The notes beneath the pieces were generated by a model. It was not told where the DNA came from and searched no databases. It saw only the letters and a list, made by a program, of their open reading frames with translations. A DNA stretch of 64,000 nucleotides, taken from contig JADKDT010000006.1 of NCBI GenBank assembly GCA_016714465.1, forward strand, positions 1 to 64,000. The letters run 5' to 3'. Both the position numbers and the translations under genes were made by a program. Source of the DNA: Candidatus Brachythrix odensensis. Lineage in GTDB: Bacteria; Chloroflexota; Anaerolineae; J036; Brachytrichaceae. Below, piece after piece: positions 46,486 through 57,664 of this stretch (position 1 is its first letter; each line of letters opens with the position of its first letter).

Positions 46486-46586
46486 CGTGGAACCTGGAAG
46501 TCATCCTTAATTGATTGGCGAGATCGCAATCCCCGCGCTTCGCGCGGGGACTGCGATCTCGCTGGTCATTTTTAGGACGGCTTCTA
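46486..46586. repeat. TAGAAG-family palindrome, copy 2
   Basis: Core stem 46517-46563 (GGCGAGATCGCAATCCCCGC.., TTC loop). Flanks carry GAAGTCATCCTTAA on the left and TTTTAGGACGGCTTCTA on the right, partly complementary ends. The terminal CTA is the TAG stop codon of the adjacent kinase gene. Confidence 0.88.
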
Positions 46587-48062
46587 GGGTTTCGCGGTGC
46601 GGAAGATTATCGGCAGGTAGACCTTGCCGCCCTGAGGCGTCCTGGGTGCCGACGGCGTCGGCGTCCCGATCCCGGGCACGCTGACTGTCGGAGGCTTCGC
46701 GGTCAACACCGAAAGATCCACCGTCGGCACGACGACGGTCTGCCCAGCGATACTGGTCGGGGTGGCATCCTGCGGCAGGAAGGGCAACGTGGCCCGCATC
46801 GCCGGGTTCAGGACAACGGACACGATGGTCGCCAGACAGGCCAGCACCACAACGATTGCGGCGATCATGGCGATGATGCCCAACGCCGAGCTCTTCTTTT
46901 TCGCCTCGGGCGGCTGGCCGATGGGCCTGCGGCTGCCCGTGCCCGGAGGCGCCGCGCCCAGGCCGCCGGCGCTCACCGGGATCGGCATCGGGATCGGCAT
47001 GTTCAGGGCTTCTTGCGAAAACCCCGGCATGGGCGCCGGCGGTTGCACCATGGTTGCCCCGGCCGCCATCGGATATGAAGGCTGGACCTGCGGCGCGGGC
47101 GGCTGAACCATCGTCGCCCCGCCAATGGGCGGCGGTTGATAGACGGGCTGAGCAGACGCGGTCGGGGGGCGGAACTCAACGGTTCGATCAAAGGCCGTCG
47201 ACGATGGCATCGGCGGCGGGGCGGACACGGGCGTGTCCATGCTCAGCGGACGGCCTTCGTAGGCGGCTTGAATATCCGCCGCGAGCGTGGCCGCGACAGA
47301 ATAGCGGTCATCGGGACGCTTGGCCATCGACCGGTCGATGATGCGCTGCCAGTCCGGCGACAGCCCGAGTTGGGAGGCCAGGATCCGCGGAATGGGATCC
47401 ATGACGTGCTTGAGCATGATCCCGGTGGGATTCTCGGCGTTGAAGGGAAGCTTGCCGGTCAGCATCTCATACAACATCGCGCCCAACGCATACAGATCAG
47501 AACGCCCGTCGAGCGGTTCTCCGCGGGCCTGCTCCGGGCTCATGTAGGCCGGCGTGCCGATGACCTGGCTGCGGGTCAAGTCCGAGCGCGACATGGCTGT
47601 CTTCGCAATGCCAAAGTCGCTCAAGAAGGGCTCGCCGGCATCGTCAAACAAGACGTTGGCCGGCTTCAGATCTCGGTGCACGATCCCGCGCGCATGGGCC
47701 CGATCGAGGCCAGGGGCCAGGCGATTGAACAGCCGGACGATCTCGCTGGTCGCCATCGGTGTGCCATTCAGACGCTCGGCCAGCGAGCCCGCGCTCATGT
47801 AGCGCATGGCCAGATACAACCGGCCGTCCGCCTCGCCGTAGTCGTAAACCGGCACAATGACAACGCTTTCGATCGAGGCCACCGTTTTTGCCTCGCGGTC
47901 AAAGCGCGCCCGAAAGGTCTCGTCGTGGAGGAACTCCGGAGGGAGCACTTTGAGCGCCACGTTCCGCTCGAAAACCGGGTCAAAGGCCTCGTAGACGGTG
48001 GCCATGCCCCCGCGGGCAATCTCGCGCTTGATGATGTACTTGCCGATCTTTTCTGGCATCAT
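46584..48062 (-). CDS. Membrane Ser/Thr protein kinase with short exported tail
   Basis: 492 residues. Hanks-type kinase domain (about 10-270): IARGGMATV glycine loop, VALKVL Lys, HRDLKPANVLFDD catalytic loop, DFGIAK and GTPAYMSPEQARG. A Pro-rich cytoplasmic linker contains two ATMVQPP repeats. One transmembrane helix (LGIIAMIAAIVVVLACLATI) is followed by about 60 extracytoplasmic residues ending KVYLPIIFRTAKP, the same LP..R tail style as the exported proteins here. First-listed of three consecutive paralogues. Confidence 0.92.
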   Translation of the reverse strand: MMPEKIGKYIIKREIARGGMATVYEAFDPVFERNVALKVLPPEFLHDETFRARFDREAKTVASIESVVIVPVYDYGEADGRLYLAMRYMSAGSLAERLNGTPMATSEIVRLFNRLAPGLDRAHARGIVHRDLKPANVLFDDAGEPFLSDFGIAKTAMSRSDLTRSQVIGTPAYMSPEQARGEPLDGRSDLYALGAMLYEMLTGKLPFNAENPTGIMLKHVMDPIPRILASQLGLSPDWQRIIDRSMAKRPDDRYSVAATLAADIQAAYEGRPLSMDTPVSAPPPMPSSTAFDRTVEFRPPTASAQPVYQPPPIGGATMVQPPAPQVQPSYPMAAGATMVQPPAPMPGFSQEALNMPIPMPIPVSAGGLGAAPPGTGSRRPIGQPPEAKKKSSALGIIAMIAAIVVVLACLATIVSVVLNPAMRATLPFLPQDATPTSIAGQTVVVPTVDLSVLTAKPPTVSVPGIGTPTPSAPRTPQGGKVYLPIIFRTAKP

Positions 48063-48199
48063 GTTACTAACCACTTTACCGCGAAAAATGAATCGTGCGT
48101 TCGTAAACCGGTAAGAACTCCTGACGGAGCCTGTTTCTCGAGCCGATCTTCCGGCCGAAGCCGGGGACATCGCCTCGGGGTTCGGTTTTCGTCGTGGTC

Positions 48200-50486
48200 C
48201 TAAGGCATCCCCCACAGCCGAACGCCGCTGCTGGAGGTCCCAAACACCGCCAACCGGCCATCCGCTGAAAAGTCCACACTGGTGACCCCAGCCAGTGTGA
48301 TCAGCCTGAACGCCGCCGTAGACGGGTCCTTAATCAGATCGGCCAGGCGATAGAACTTGCTTCGGGTGCGGCCGCCGACGAAGAGCAAATCACCACTGGG
48401 CGGGAATCCCAGCGACTCGAGCGCGTTGCCGTCTTCCTTGAATGACGCAGCCACGGTCCAGTCGGCGGTTTTCCACACCCGCGCATCACTGGTCTGATCG
48501 CCCGTGCTGCAGGTCTTGGCGCACGCCGCAGCCGCAAAGTAGCGGCCATCCGGCGAGAAGGCCGCCGGGACGCTCGCGCCATTCGTGTCGAATTTGTACG
48601 ACATGACCCGCCGGCCATCGTTGACGCGCCAGACAGTGACCTGCCCCAGGCTGGTGGAGGCCGCGAGCAAACCGCCATCGGCTGAAAACCGCAGGCTGCC
48701 CATGTTGTAACCGTTGTCGACCTGGAACACGCGTGCTCCGGTGTCACTGGCAAAGATCTGGATAGGCGTCTTGCCGATCGCATCCACGCCGCCGGCTGCA
48801 ACCAGCCGCCCATCCGGCGAGAACTGCGCAGTGCCCATCTCGAGCGCCACTGTCGCGAGTTGGCGGATGATCTGGCCATCCGCGACCTTGTAGAGCGCCG
48901 CCTGCTTGCCAACTGCGATGACGACCGACTTGCCATCGGGCGACACGTCGGACGTCCACGGTATGGAGCCCATCGTAAAGCGCGCCTGCGTGCTGCCGTC
49001 GGCGCGCCGCCAGACTTGAAAGCGGTTCTGCGCAATCGCCTGATTGGGCGTGTTCCCCAACGACCCAAAGATCGTGACACCGTCCGGCCCGAACCCCACG
49101 CTACGGACAACTGTATCCGTTGAGTCGGCCATCACCCGGAGTTCGCGCAATGACCCCATTGAATTTGCGTCCAGCGTAGACGCGCGAGGGGTGGCTGTCG
49201 GAGGTATCGTTGGCGAGGCGGCGGGCCGGGCCGTCGCGGGAATCGCCGTCGCAGCAGGCAGCGTCACCTGAATCGCCGTGGGTGGCCTGACGGTCGGCGG
49301 CGCGAGCGTCGCCGCGGCTGTTGCGGCTGGAGCCGCCGGGAACGCCCCACCCAGCGCGCCCAGGGTTGAAACCACAGCCAGACCACTGCCGATGAGCACG
49401 CAGGCGCCTGCAACGCCGAGCACGATGAGCAGAGGCGATATGCGCCGGCCTTGGGCTGGCAAGACAGCCGGGGCGCCAGGGATGGATGGCGTCGGCACGG
49501 CGGTTATGGGCCGCGGCGGCGTGCCAGGTCTGGGAGCCTGAGGGCCGGTCGCCAGGGGAGCCGCAACAGGGACTTGACCATAGCTTGGCGAGCCATAGAC
49601 CTGGGTCACCGGCGCGCCGGGCTGCACAATGGGATTGGGCGACTCCATCGGTGGCGTGGCCGACATCGAGCGCCCTTCGGCGATGGCGCGCAAATCATTA
49701 GCCAGGCTGGCCATGTTGGCATAGCGGTCGTCCGGCCGTTTGGCCAGAGCCCGATCGATCACGGCCTGCCATGCCCCGGGCAAACCCGGCGCGACAGTAT
49801 CAAGACGCGGGATCGGGTCGAGGATGTGCTTCATCATCATCCCGGTCGGAGTCTCGGACGTATAGGGCAATCTGCCCGCAAGCATCTCGAACAGCATTAC
49901 CCCCATCGCGTAGATGTCCGAGCGCCCGTCGAGCCGCTCGCCGCGGGCCTGCTCGGGGCTCATGTACGAGGGCGTGCCTATGGCGCCGCCCTGGGTCAAC
50001 TCGGTATTCGAGGTGATGGCGAGTTTGGCGATGCCGAAGTCGCTCACATACGGTTCGCCGTTGTCGTCAAACAAGACGTTGCCAGGCTTCAGGTCGCGAT
50101 GAACCACGCCCTTGCCATGGGCCAGGTCGAGGGCCGGCGCCACGCGTTCATAGATTCTCGAGATCGCCGCGACCGGCAGCCGGCCAACGCGCAGTTTGTC
50201 GGCGAGAGACCCGCCGCCCATATAGCGCATCGCCAAAAAGACTTTGTGATCCGCCTCGCCGTAGTCGTAAACGGGCACAATTGCCGGATGTTCGAGCGCG
50301 GCGATCGTCTTGGCTTCGCGCTCAAATCGGGCCCGAAACGTGCCGTCGTGGAGCAGCTCATCAGGCAACACCTTGAGCGCGATCGTCCGATCAAAGGTCG
50401 GATCCCATGCCTCGAACACCGTCGCCATTCCGCCCCGGCCCAACTCGCGCCGGATTTGGGTACTTTCCGATCTTGTCCATCGCCAT
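48200..50486 (-). CDS. Membrane Ser/Thr protein kinase with WD40-like sensor, N-terminal frameshift
   Basis: About 761 residues. Start MAMDKIGKY at 50486; one extra C in TACCCAAATC near 50459 breaks the frame, and removing it restores KYQIRRELGRGGMATVFEAW. Kinase motifs IALKVLPDEL, HRDLKPGNVLFDD, DFGIAKLA and GTPSYMSPEQARG are intact. After a Pro-rich linker and one helix (LLIVLGVAGACVLIGSGLAV), the extracytoplasmic part has WD40-type blades (FSPDGRLVAAGG, FSADGGLLAASTS, FSPDGRYFAAAAC, FSADGRLAVFGTS), a likely beta-propeller ligand sensor. Confidence 0.9.
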
Positions 50487-50539
50487 GGGCCGACTCTACC
50501 GCGAAACAGACGCGCATGCGCCTGGCGCGGCAGCGGATT

Positions 50540-50638
50540 CCGGGAGCGCGGGCATCTTGCCCGCGCGCTCCCGGCTCATCGCCGCGTTACTCGGTGTTCC
50601 CCCGGATCGCGCGGGCGAGACGCCCGCGCTCCTTGTTG
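50540..50638. repeat. GGGAGCGCGGGC inverted repeats
   Basis: CCGGGAGCGCGGGC (50540-50553) pairs with GCCCGCGCGCTCCCGG (50559-50574); a second smaller hairpin GCGGGCGAGACGCCCGC (50618-50634) follows. They lie between the second and third kinase genes. Confidence 0.8.
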
Positions 50639-50656
50639 GGTAGTCGCGGAACAGCG

Positions 50657-52423
50657 CTAGTTATTGATGACGACGGTAATCTGGGGCTTATTCGGGAGGA
50701 GATTCGCGTAGCCGGGCCGGCCAACCCCCACAACCGTCAGGCGCAGCACATACGTGCCATTGGGCAGCTTCGCGCCGTCATAAGTGCGGGTCGTGTCCCA
50801 CGTCATCAGCGCGCCGTTGCTGACCGGCTTCAGAAACTTGCCAGCCACAAAACACAGTCCGGTGGCGCCGCAGCGCGAATCAACGAACTCGAATTTGTAG
50901 TATTCGAAATCAACACAGCTTGCGCTGCCCGTGACGACGACTTTGCCCTTCAGCGTCTGCCCGTTCGCGGGTGACGTGATTGCCGCAGTCCCCGTGGTGC
51001 ATGACGGACCGCTTGTGGCAACTGCCGTCGCGGTGGGAGAGCGGGTCGCGGTCGGCGCCGGCGTAAGGGTTGGGGCCGTCGTCGGCGTGGGCAGCCCGGC
51101 CGTCGCCGTCGCGGCAGGGATGGGCGTCGATGTTGGCAGCACAACCGCAACCGTCGTCGGGAGCGCGACTTGCGCCAGCGTCGGCAGCACGACCTGTATC
51201 GTCGTCGGAAGAACAAGCGGCGCCGCTGTCGGCAGCGCAGCGGGCGGGACTGTCGCAGTTGCGGCCGCGCCGCCCAGCGCCCCGGAAGCGACCAACGCAG
51301 CCGAACCACCGCCACACAGCATGAGCGCACCAACGACGCCCAGCACGATCAACAACGGCGACGTGCGGCGGCGTTCGCCCGCGGCAGCCGCCGGTGGCGC
51401 CTGGCTCGCAGGCATCGCCATCCCCAGGGTGCCTTGGGCCAGCATCGGGCGCGGCGGCGTCCCTCGTGCGACCGTGGGCGCACCCATGACCGATGTCGCG
51501 TCTACGGGAGTTTGGCCATAGGCCGGCGACCCGTAAACCTGGGTCACCGGCGCACCCGCCAGGAGAACAGGATTGGGCGATTCCATGGGCGGCGTTGACG
51601 TCATCGAGCGCCCATCCGCGATCGCGCGCAAGTCATTGGCAAGGCTGGCCATGTTGGCATACCGATCCTCGGGTCGCTTCGCCATCGCCCGATCGATCAC
51701 GGCCTGCCACGCGCCCGGCAGGCCAGGCGCGACCGAATTCAGGCGCGGGATCGGATCGAGAATGTGCTTCATCATCAACCCGGTTGGCGTCTCGGACCGA
51801 TAGGGCAGGCTCCCGGCCAGCATTTCGAAGAGCATCACCCCCATCGCATAAATATCAGAGCGTCCGTCGAGACGCTCGCCGCGGGCCTGCTCCGGGCTCA
51901 TATACGACGGTGTTCCGATCACGCCCCCATGGGTGAGCTCTGTGTTTGACGAGATCGCCAGTTTGGCGATGCCAAAGTCGCTCACATAGGGCTCGCCGTT
52001 GTCGTCAAACAGGATATTGCCCGGCTTCAGATCGCGGTGGGTGACGCCCTTGCCGTGGGCGAGATCGAGCGCCGGCGCCACCCGCTCGTAGATTCTGGCG
52101 ATGGCCGGGGCCGTCAAACGGCCCGCGCGCAACTTGTCGGCCAGCGACCCGCCGCCCATGTAGCGCATCGCCAGGAAGACTTTGGTGTCAGCCTCGCCGT
52201 AGTCGTAGACTGGGACGATGGCCGGATGCTCGAGTGCGGCAATGGTCTTGGCTTCGCGCTCAAACCGCTGGCGAAACGTGCCATCGTGGAGCAATTCATC
52301 TGGCAGCACCTTGAGCGCGACCTTTCGATCAAATGTTGGATCCCACGCTTCGAAGACGGTCGCCATACCGCCCCGCCCCAGTTCACCTCGAATCTGATAC
52401 TTCCCGACCTTGTCAATCGCCAT
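50657..52423 (-). CDS. Membrane Ser/Thr protein kinase with Ig-like sensor domain
   Basis: 588 residues. The kinase domain is nearly identical in motif order to the previous gene (MAIDKVGKYQIRGELGRGGM, VALKVLPDEL, HRDLKPGNILFDD, DFGIAK). One helix (LLIVLGVVGALMLCGGGSAAL) is followed by a long Thr/Pro/Ala-rich stalk and then a single beta-sandwich domain: ITSPANGQTLKGKVVVTGSA, four Cys, and GTYVLRLTVVG. Kinase core shared, sensor different: recent duplication with sensor replacement. Confidence 0.92.
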   Translation of the reverse strand: MAIDKVGKYQIRGELGRGGMATVFEAWDPTFDRKVALKVLPDELLHDGTFRQRFEREAKTIAALEHPAIVPVYDYGEADTKVFLAMRYMGGGSLADKLRAGRLTAPAIARIYERVAPALDLAHGKGVTHRDLKPGNILFDDNGEPYVSDFGIAKLAISSNTELTHGGVIGTPSYMSPEQARGERLDGRSDIYAMGVMLFEMLAGSLPYRSETPTGLMMKHILDPIPRLNSVAPGLPGAWQAVIDRAMAKRPEDRYANMASLANDLRAIADGRSMTSTPPMESPNPVLLAGAPVTQVYGSPAYGQTPVDATSVMGAPTVARGTPPRPMLAQGTLGMAMPASQAPPAAAAGERRRTSPLLIVLGVVGALMLCGGGSAALVASGALGGAAATATVPPAALPTAAPLVLPTTIQVVLPTLAQVALPTTVAVVLPTSTPIPAATATAGLPTPTTAPTLTPAPTATRSPTATAVATSGPSCTTGTAAITSPANGQTLKGKVVVTGSASCVDFEYYKFEFVDSRCGATGLCFVAGKFLKPVSNGALMTWDTTRTYDGAKLPNGTYVLRLTVVGVGRPGYANLLPNKPQITVVINN

Positions 52424-52478
52424 GGGCCGACTTTAGCGCAGAACGCCGGAATTGGGATGGGCGTTGAGATCGAAACAG

Positions 52479-52543
52479 GTTTCCGGAAGCAAAACACCCT
52501 GACTCGCCGAACGGCGGGTCAGGGTGTTTTGCTTCCGGAAAAC
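52479..52543. repeat. Hairpin, about 28-bp stem, downstream of lon
   Basis: GTTTCCGGAAGCAAAACACC.. pairs with ..GGTGTTTTGCTTCCGGAAAAC around GAAC, with one or two bulges. It begins 15 bases after the lon stop. Confidence 0.85.
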
Positions 52544-52557
52544 GTCACGCACAGCGG

Positions 52558-55038
52558 TTAGCGTGTCGTCGCGCGCACACGCGGACGCGGGCGGGCCGGC
52601 GCCGGTTTCCGGCGCGGGCGAAGCGCCGCAGGAACCTGCTCAGCCTCCGGTTTTTCCGGCGGCGCAACCGGCGCCCGGGTGAGGGCCACCTTCAGCACCT
52701 CGTCCATGCGGGTGACCTGGACAAGCGTCATATCGCGCTGCGCCTTGCGGGGTACCTCGTCCAGATCCTTGGCGTTCTTCTTCGGCAGGATGAAGGTATG
52801 AATCCCGGCCCGGTGGGCGGCCAGTATTTTTTCCTTGAGCCCGCCGATGGGCAGCACCCGCCCGCGCAAGGTGATTTCGCCCGTCATTGCCACATCCCGC
52901 CGAATTGGGGTGCGGGTGAGGGTCGACACGAGGGCCGTTGCGATCGCAATACCCGCCGACGGCCCATCCTTGGGAATCGCTCCTTCGGCCACGTGCACAT
53001 GAAAGTCGCTCTTTTCAAAGACGCGCGCCGCAATCCCAAGCTGAGCGGCGAAACCGCGCGCGTAGCTCATGGCCGCCTGCGCGCTCTCCTGCATGACATT
53101 GCCCAATTGGCCGGTCAATTGCAGGCTGCCCTTGCCCTCGAGTTCGGTCACCTCGATCTGCATCAGATCGCCGCCGCCCTCGCTCCAACTGACCCCGTTC
53201 GCCACCCCAACCTGATCCTCCGCGTCGACGCGTCCAAAGTCAAACTGGGGCGGTCCAAGAAACTCGCTCAGGCCGGTGGCCTGAATGCGGCGCGGCAGGG
53301 CCTTGCCCTCGGCCTTGCGCCGGGCAAGCTTGCGCAGCACCATGCTGATCTCGCGCTCGAGCCCGCGCACACCCGCTTCGTACGTGTATTCGCGCACAAT
53401 GGTCTTGACCACATCGTCGCTCAGGACGGGCGGGGTGTCCTTCAGGCCGTTCTCCTCGATTGTGCGCGGAATTATGTAGCGCCGGGCGATCTCGAGCTTC
53501 TCTTCCTCGACATAGCCGGGGAACTCGATGATCTCCATGCGATCAAGCAGGGCCGAGGGCAGCGTATGCACGCTGTTGGCCGTCGTCACCCACAACACCT
53601 GCGACAGGTCGTAGGCAATATCGAGGTAATGGTCCTCGAACTCTGCGTTTTGCTCGGGGTCAAGCGCTTCGAGCAGCGCGGCGGCCGGATCGCCCCGATA
53701 GTCGCCCATCTTGTCGATCTCGTCCAGGACAAACAACGGGTTGACCGTGCCGGCCCGCTTCAGGGTCTGGAGAATCCGGCCGGGCAGCGCGCCCACGTAG
53801 GTCCGGCGGTGGCCGCGGATCTCGGCCTCGTCGTGGATGCCGCCCACGCTCATCCGGGCAAATTTGCGTCCCAGCGCCTCGGCGATGCTGCGGGCCAGGC
53901 TGGTCTTGCCCGTCCCGGGCGGGCCAACGAAACAGATGATCGGGCTGCGCATCCGCCCGCTGGTCAGCTTGCGGACCGAGATGTATTCGAGGATGCGCTC
54001 TTTGGCTTTCTTCAGCCCGTAGTGGCGCTCGTTGAGGATCTTCTCGGCGTTCGCTACGTCGAGATTGTCCGTTGTGCGCTCGGTCCAGGGCAGGTCGAGC
54101 AGCCACTCGACATAGTTGCGGGTCATCCCGATCTCGGGGCCCATCATGCTGTTCATCCGGGACAGGCGCGCAATCTCCTGCTCGACCCGCTGGCGGGGCA
54201 CATCCGGCAGCTCTTTTGTCTTGAGGCGGGCGAGGAGTTGATCGGCGTCATTGGTTTCCGTGGTGATCTCACCCAGCTCGGTCTGGAGCGCCTTGATTTG
54301 CTCGCGCAGGAAGACCTCGCGCTGGCCCTTGTCGAGCTCCTTCTCGGCCTTCTCGTAGACTTCGTCCTCGAGCTCCAGCAGGTCGAGCTGCAGGGCCAGG
54401 GTCTTGCTCAGGCGCTGCAGGCGGGTTCCCGGCTCGGGAATTTCGAGCAGGGCCTGGCGCTCAGCGACGGGCAGGACGATGGTCTGGGCAATGAGATCGG
54501 CCAGCCAGCCCGGGTCGTCAATGTTCATCGCATAGACGTGGGCGTCCTCGGGCAGCCGGCGGTCGAGCCCGACCACTTCCTCAAAGAGCGCGATGTCGGC
54601 CCGCATCAGGGCCTCGACCCGCGGGGTGCGCTTTTCGGGCTCGCGAATGAGCTGCACTTTGGCCGAGAGATAGGGCGTGGCGTGGAGCCACTCGACGACC
54701 TTCGCCCGAATAACGCCCTTGGCCAACACGCCACTCGCGGCGCTGGGCAGGCGCAGGTTGCGCCCGAGCATGGCGATGGTCCCAACCGAGAACAATTCGC
54801 TGGGTTTGGGCTCCTCGGTCCGGTCGGTCTTCTGAGCGATCACGAGGGCAAAGCCCAGCTCGCTGGCGGCCTCGATCGAGCGCATGGCGCGTTCGCGATT
54901 GACATACAGCGGCGTCACCGCCCGCGGATACAGGACCGAGTCGCGCAGGGTGATGACCGGGAGCTCGAGTTCATCCGGCAGGCGGCCCGCTGCCTCCGCG
55001 CTGCTGCCCATGAAGTCCTCGCTGAAGCTGGCCGCCAT
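52558..55038 (-). CDS. lon: ATP-dependent Lon protease
   Basis: 826-residue cytoplasmic AAA+ protease. The N-terminal substrate domain starts LPDELELPVITLRDSVLYP; Walker A is GPPGTGKTSLAR, Walker B FVLDEIDKMG; the Ser of the Ser-Lys dyad is in KDGPSAGIAIATAL and the Lys in GGLKEKILAAHRAG. A basic Pro/Arg tail extends the C-terminus. The ATG at 55038 (MAASFSEDFMGSS) is preferred; a longer frame begins with a segment unlike the family. Confidence 0.96.
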   Translation of the reverse strand: MAASFSEDFMGSSAEAAGRLPDELELPVITLRDSVLYPRAVTPLYVNRERAMRSIEAASELGFALVIAQKTDRTEEPKPSELFSVGTIAMLGRNLRLPSAASGVLAKGVIRAKVVEWLHATPYLSAKVQLIREPEKRTPRVEALMRADIALFEEVVGLDRRLPEDAHVYAMNIDDPGWLADLIAQTIVLPVAERQALLEIPEPGTRLQRLSKTLALQLDLLELEDEVYEKAEKELDKGQREVFLREQIKALQTELGEITTETNDADQLLARLKTKELPDVPRQRVEQEIARLSRMNSMMGPEIGMTRNYVEWLLDLPWTERTTDNLDVANAEKILNERHYGLKKAKERILEYISVRKLTSGRMRSPIICFVGPPGTGKTSLARSIAEALGRKFARMSVGGIHDEAEIRGHRRTYVGALPGRILQTLKRAGTVNPLFVLDEIDKMGDYRGDPAAALLEALDPEQNAEFEDHYLDIAYDLSQVLWVTTANSVHTLPSALLDRMEIIEFPGYVEEEKLEIARRYIIPRTIEENGLKDTPPVLSDDVVKTIVREYTYEAGVRGLEREISMVLRKLARRKAEGKALPRRIQATGLSEFLGPPQFDFGRVDAEDQVGVANGVSWSEGGGDLMQIEVTELEGKGSLQLTGQLGNVMQESAQAAMSYARGFAAQLGIAARVFEKSDFHVHVAEGAIPKDGPSAGIAIATALVSTLTRTPIRRDVAMTGEITLRGRVLPIGGLKEKILAAHRAGIHTFILPKKNAKDLDEVPRKAQRDMTLVQVTRMDEVLKVALTRAPVAPPEKPEAEQVPAALRPRRKPAPARPRPRVRATTR

Positions 55039-55129
55039 CAGCCAGTTGCGCAATTCGGGCGACGCGGATTCGGGCGGGTAATTGGGGTTTGTCAAACTGT
55101 GGGCAAGGGTAACACAGGAGAGATATGTG

Positions 55130-55199
55130 GGCGAGATCACCCTCCCCGCGCTTCGCGCGGGGAGGGTGATCTCGCCGGATATCTTCAGGATCGCTTCTA
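55130..55199. repeat. TAGAAG-family palindrome, copy 3
   Basis: Perfect 22-bp stem (GGCGAGATCACCCTCCCCGC.., TTC loop, 55130-55176). The right flank ATCTTCAGGATCGCTTCTA ends with CTA that is the TAG stop codon of the acyl-CoA dehydrogenase. The left TAGAAG end is not recognisable. Confidence 0.88.
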
Positions 55200-56375
55200 G
55201 GAGAACGCCTGGATCCCGGTCTGGGCCCGGCCCAGGATCAGGCCGTGCACATCGTGGGTGCCTTCATAGGTGTTCACGGCCTCGAGGTTCATCACATGCC
55301 GAATAACGTGGAACTCATCCGAGATGCCATTCCCGCCGTGCATGTCGCGGGCCATCCGGGCGATGTCGAGAGCCTTGCCGCACGAGTTGCGTTTGACCAG
55401 CGAGACCATCTCGGGGGTGGCCTTGCCTTCGTCGATCAGCCGGCCCACCCGCAGCGCGCCCTGCAGGGCCAGGGTGATCTCGGTCATCATATTGGCGAGC
55501 TTGAGCTGGATGAGCTGGTTGGCCGCCAACGGGCGGCCGAACTGCTTTCGGTTGAGGGTGTATTCGCGCGCGGCGTGCCAGCAGTACTCAGCCGCACCGA
55601 GGGCGCCCCAGGAGATCCCATAGCGGGCTTTGTTCAGGCAGCCAAAGGGGCCCTTCAGGCCGGCGACGTTGGGCAGCAACGCCTCTTCGGGAACATGGAC
55701 TTCGTCCATCACGATTTCGCCCGTGCTGGAGGCGCGCAGGCTGAATTTGCCCTCGTATTTCGGCGCGCTCAGACCCTTCATCCCCTTCTCGAGGATAAAG
55801 CCCCGGATGACGCCGGCGTCGTCCTTCCCCCACACCACAAACACGTCGGCGATCGGCGAGTTGGTGATCCAGGCCTTGTTGCCATGCAGCACATAGCCGC
55901 CGCTGACCTTGCGGGCGCGGGTCTCCATCGAGCCCGGGTCGCTGCCGTGATTGGGCTCCGTCAGCCCGAAACAGCCCACGATCTCGCCGGCGGCCAGGCG
56001 GGGCAGATACTTCTGGCGCTGCTCCTCGGTCCCATAGGCGTGGATCGGGTGCATGACCAGCGAGGATTGCACGCTCATCGTGCTGCGATAGGCGCTATCG
56101 ACCCGCTCGACCTCGCGCGCGATCAGGCCATACATGACGTGGTTCAGCCCGGCGCAGCCATACCCATCGATCGTACAACCGAGGAAGCCCAGTTGTCCCA
56201 TCTCGGTGATGACGTCCCGGTCGAAGGTCTCGTGCCGGTTCGCCTCGAGAATGCGGGGCATGAGTTTGTCCTGGCAGTAAGCCCGGGCCGCGTCCCGGAC
56301 CATCCGCTCTTCGCCATCGAGCTGGTCTTCAAATAGAAACGGATCATCCCAGTGGAATTCAGCTTTGGGTGCCAT
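55197..56375 (-). CDS. gcdH: Acyl-CoA dehydrogenase, glutaryl-CoA dehydrogenase type
   Basis: 392-residue FAD enzyme. RVDSAYRSTMSVQSSLVMHP with the Arg of SAYRS that binds the glutaryl carboxylate, FGLTEPNHGSDPGSM for FAD, and the catalytic Glu in NTYEGTHDVH are the glutaryl-CoA dehydrogenase pattern. It would oxidise and decarboxylate glutaryl-CoA to crotonyl-CoA in lysine/tryptophan or aromatic breakdown. The next gene upstream is a second acyl-CoA dehydrogenase on the same strand. Confidence 0.88.
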   Translation of the reverse strand: MAPKAEFHWDDPFLFEDQLDGEERMVRDAARAYCQDKLMPRILEANRHETFDRDVITEMGQLGFLGCTIDGYGCAGLNHVMYGLIAREVERVDSAYRSTMSVQSSLVMHPIHAYGTEEQRQKYLPRLAAGEIVGCFGLTEPNHGSDPGSMETRARKVSGGYVLHGNKAWITNSPIADVFVVWGKDDAGVIRGFILEKGMKGLSAPKYEGKFSLRASSTGEIVMDEVHVPEEALLPNVAGLKGPFGCLNKARYGISWGALGAAEYCWHAAREYTLNRKQFGRPLAANQLIQLKLANMMTEITLALQGALRVGRLIDEGKATPEMVSLVKRNSCGKALDIARMARDMHGGNGISDEFHVIRHVMNLEAVNTYEGTHDVHGLILGRAQTGIQAFS

Positions 56376-56392
56376 GAATCAATTGTACTGTT

Positions 56393-56433
56393 GCGAAACG
56401 GTATGCCCGGCGGGGCCGGGCATACCGTTTCGC
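56393..56433. repeat. Gene-end hairpin, 19-bp perfect stem, GGG loop
   Basis: GCGAAACGGTATGCCCGGC, GGG, exact reverse complement; 6 bases past the stop of the second acyl-CoA dehydrogenase. Confidence 0.9.
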
Positions 56434-56439
56434 CATTCT

Positions 56440-57597
<1,158 letters not shown>

Positions 57598-57621
57598 GAC
57601 CACCTCCCAACCACGATTATT

Positions 57622-57664
57622 CTGAATCAATATGCCCTGGCTTCGCCAGGGCATATTGATTCAG
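57622..57664. repeat. Gene-end hairpin, 20-bp perfect stem, TTC loop
   Basis: CTGAATCAATATGCCCTGGC, TTC, exact reverse complement. The right arm overlaps the TGA stop of the cupin gene. Confidence 0.92.

Noticed and set aside
52798..55200. 800-codon open frame antisense to lon
   Set aside because: Its residues mirror lon codon usage, no domain is recognisable and lon is fully supported; it is a shadow of high GC content.
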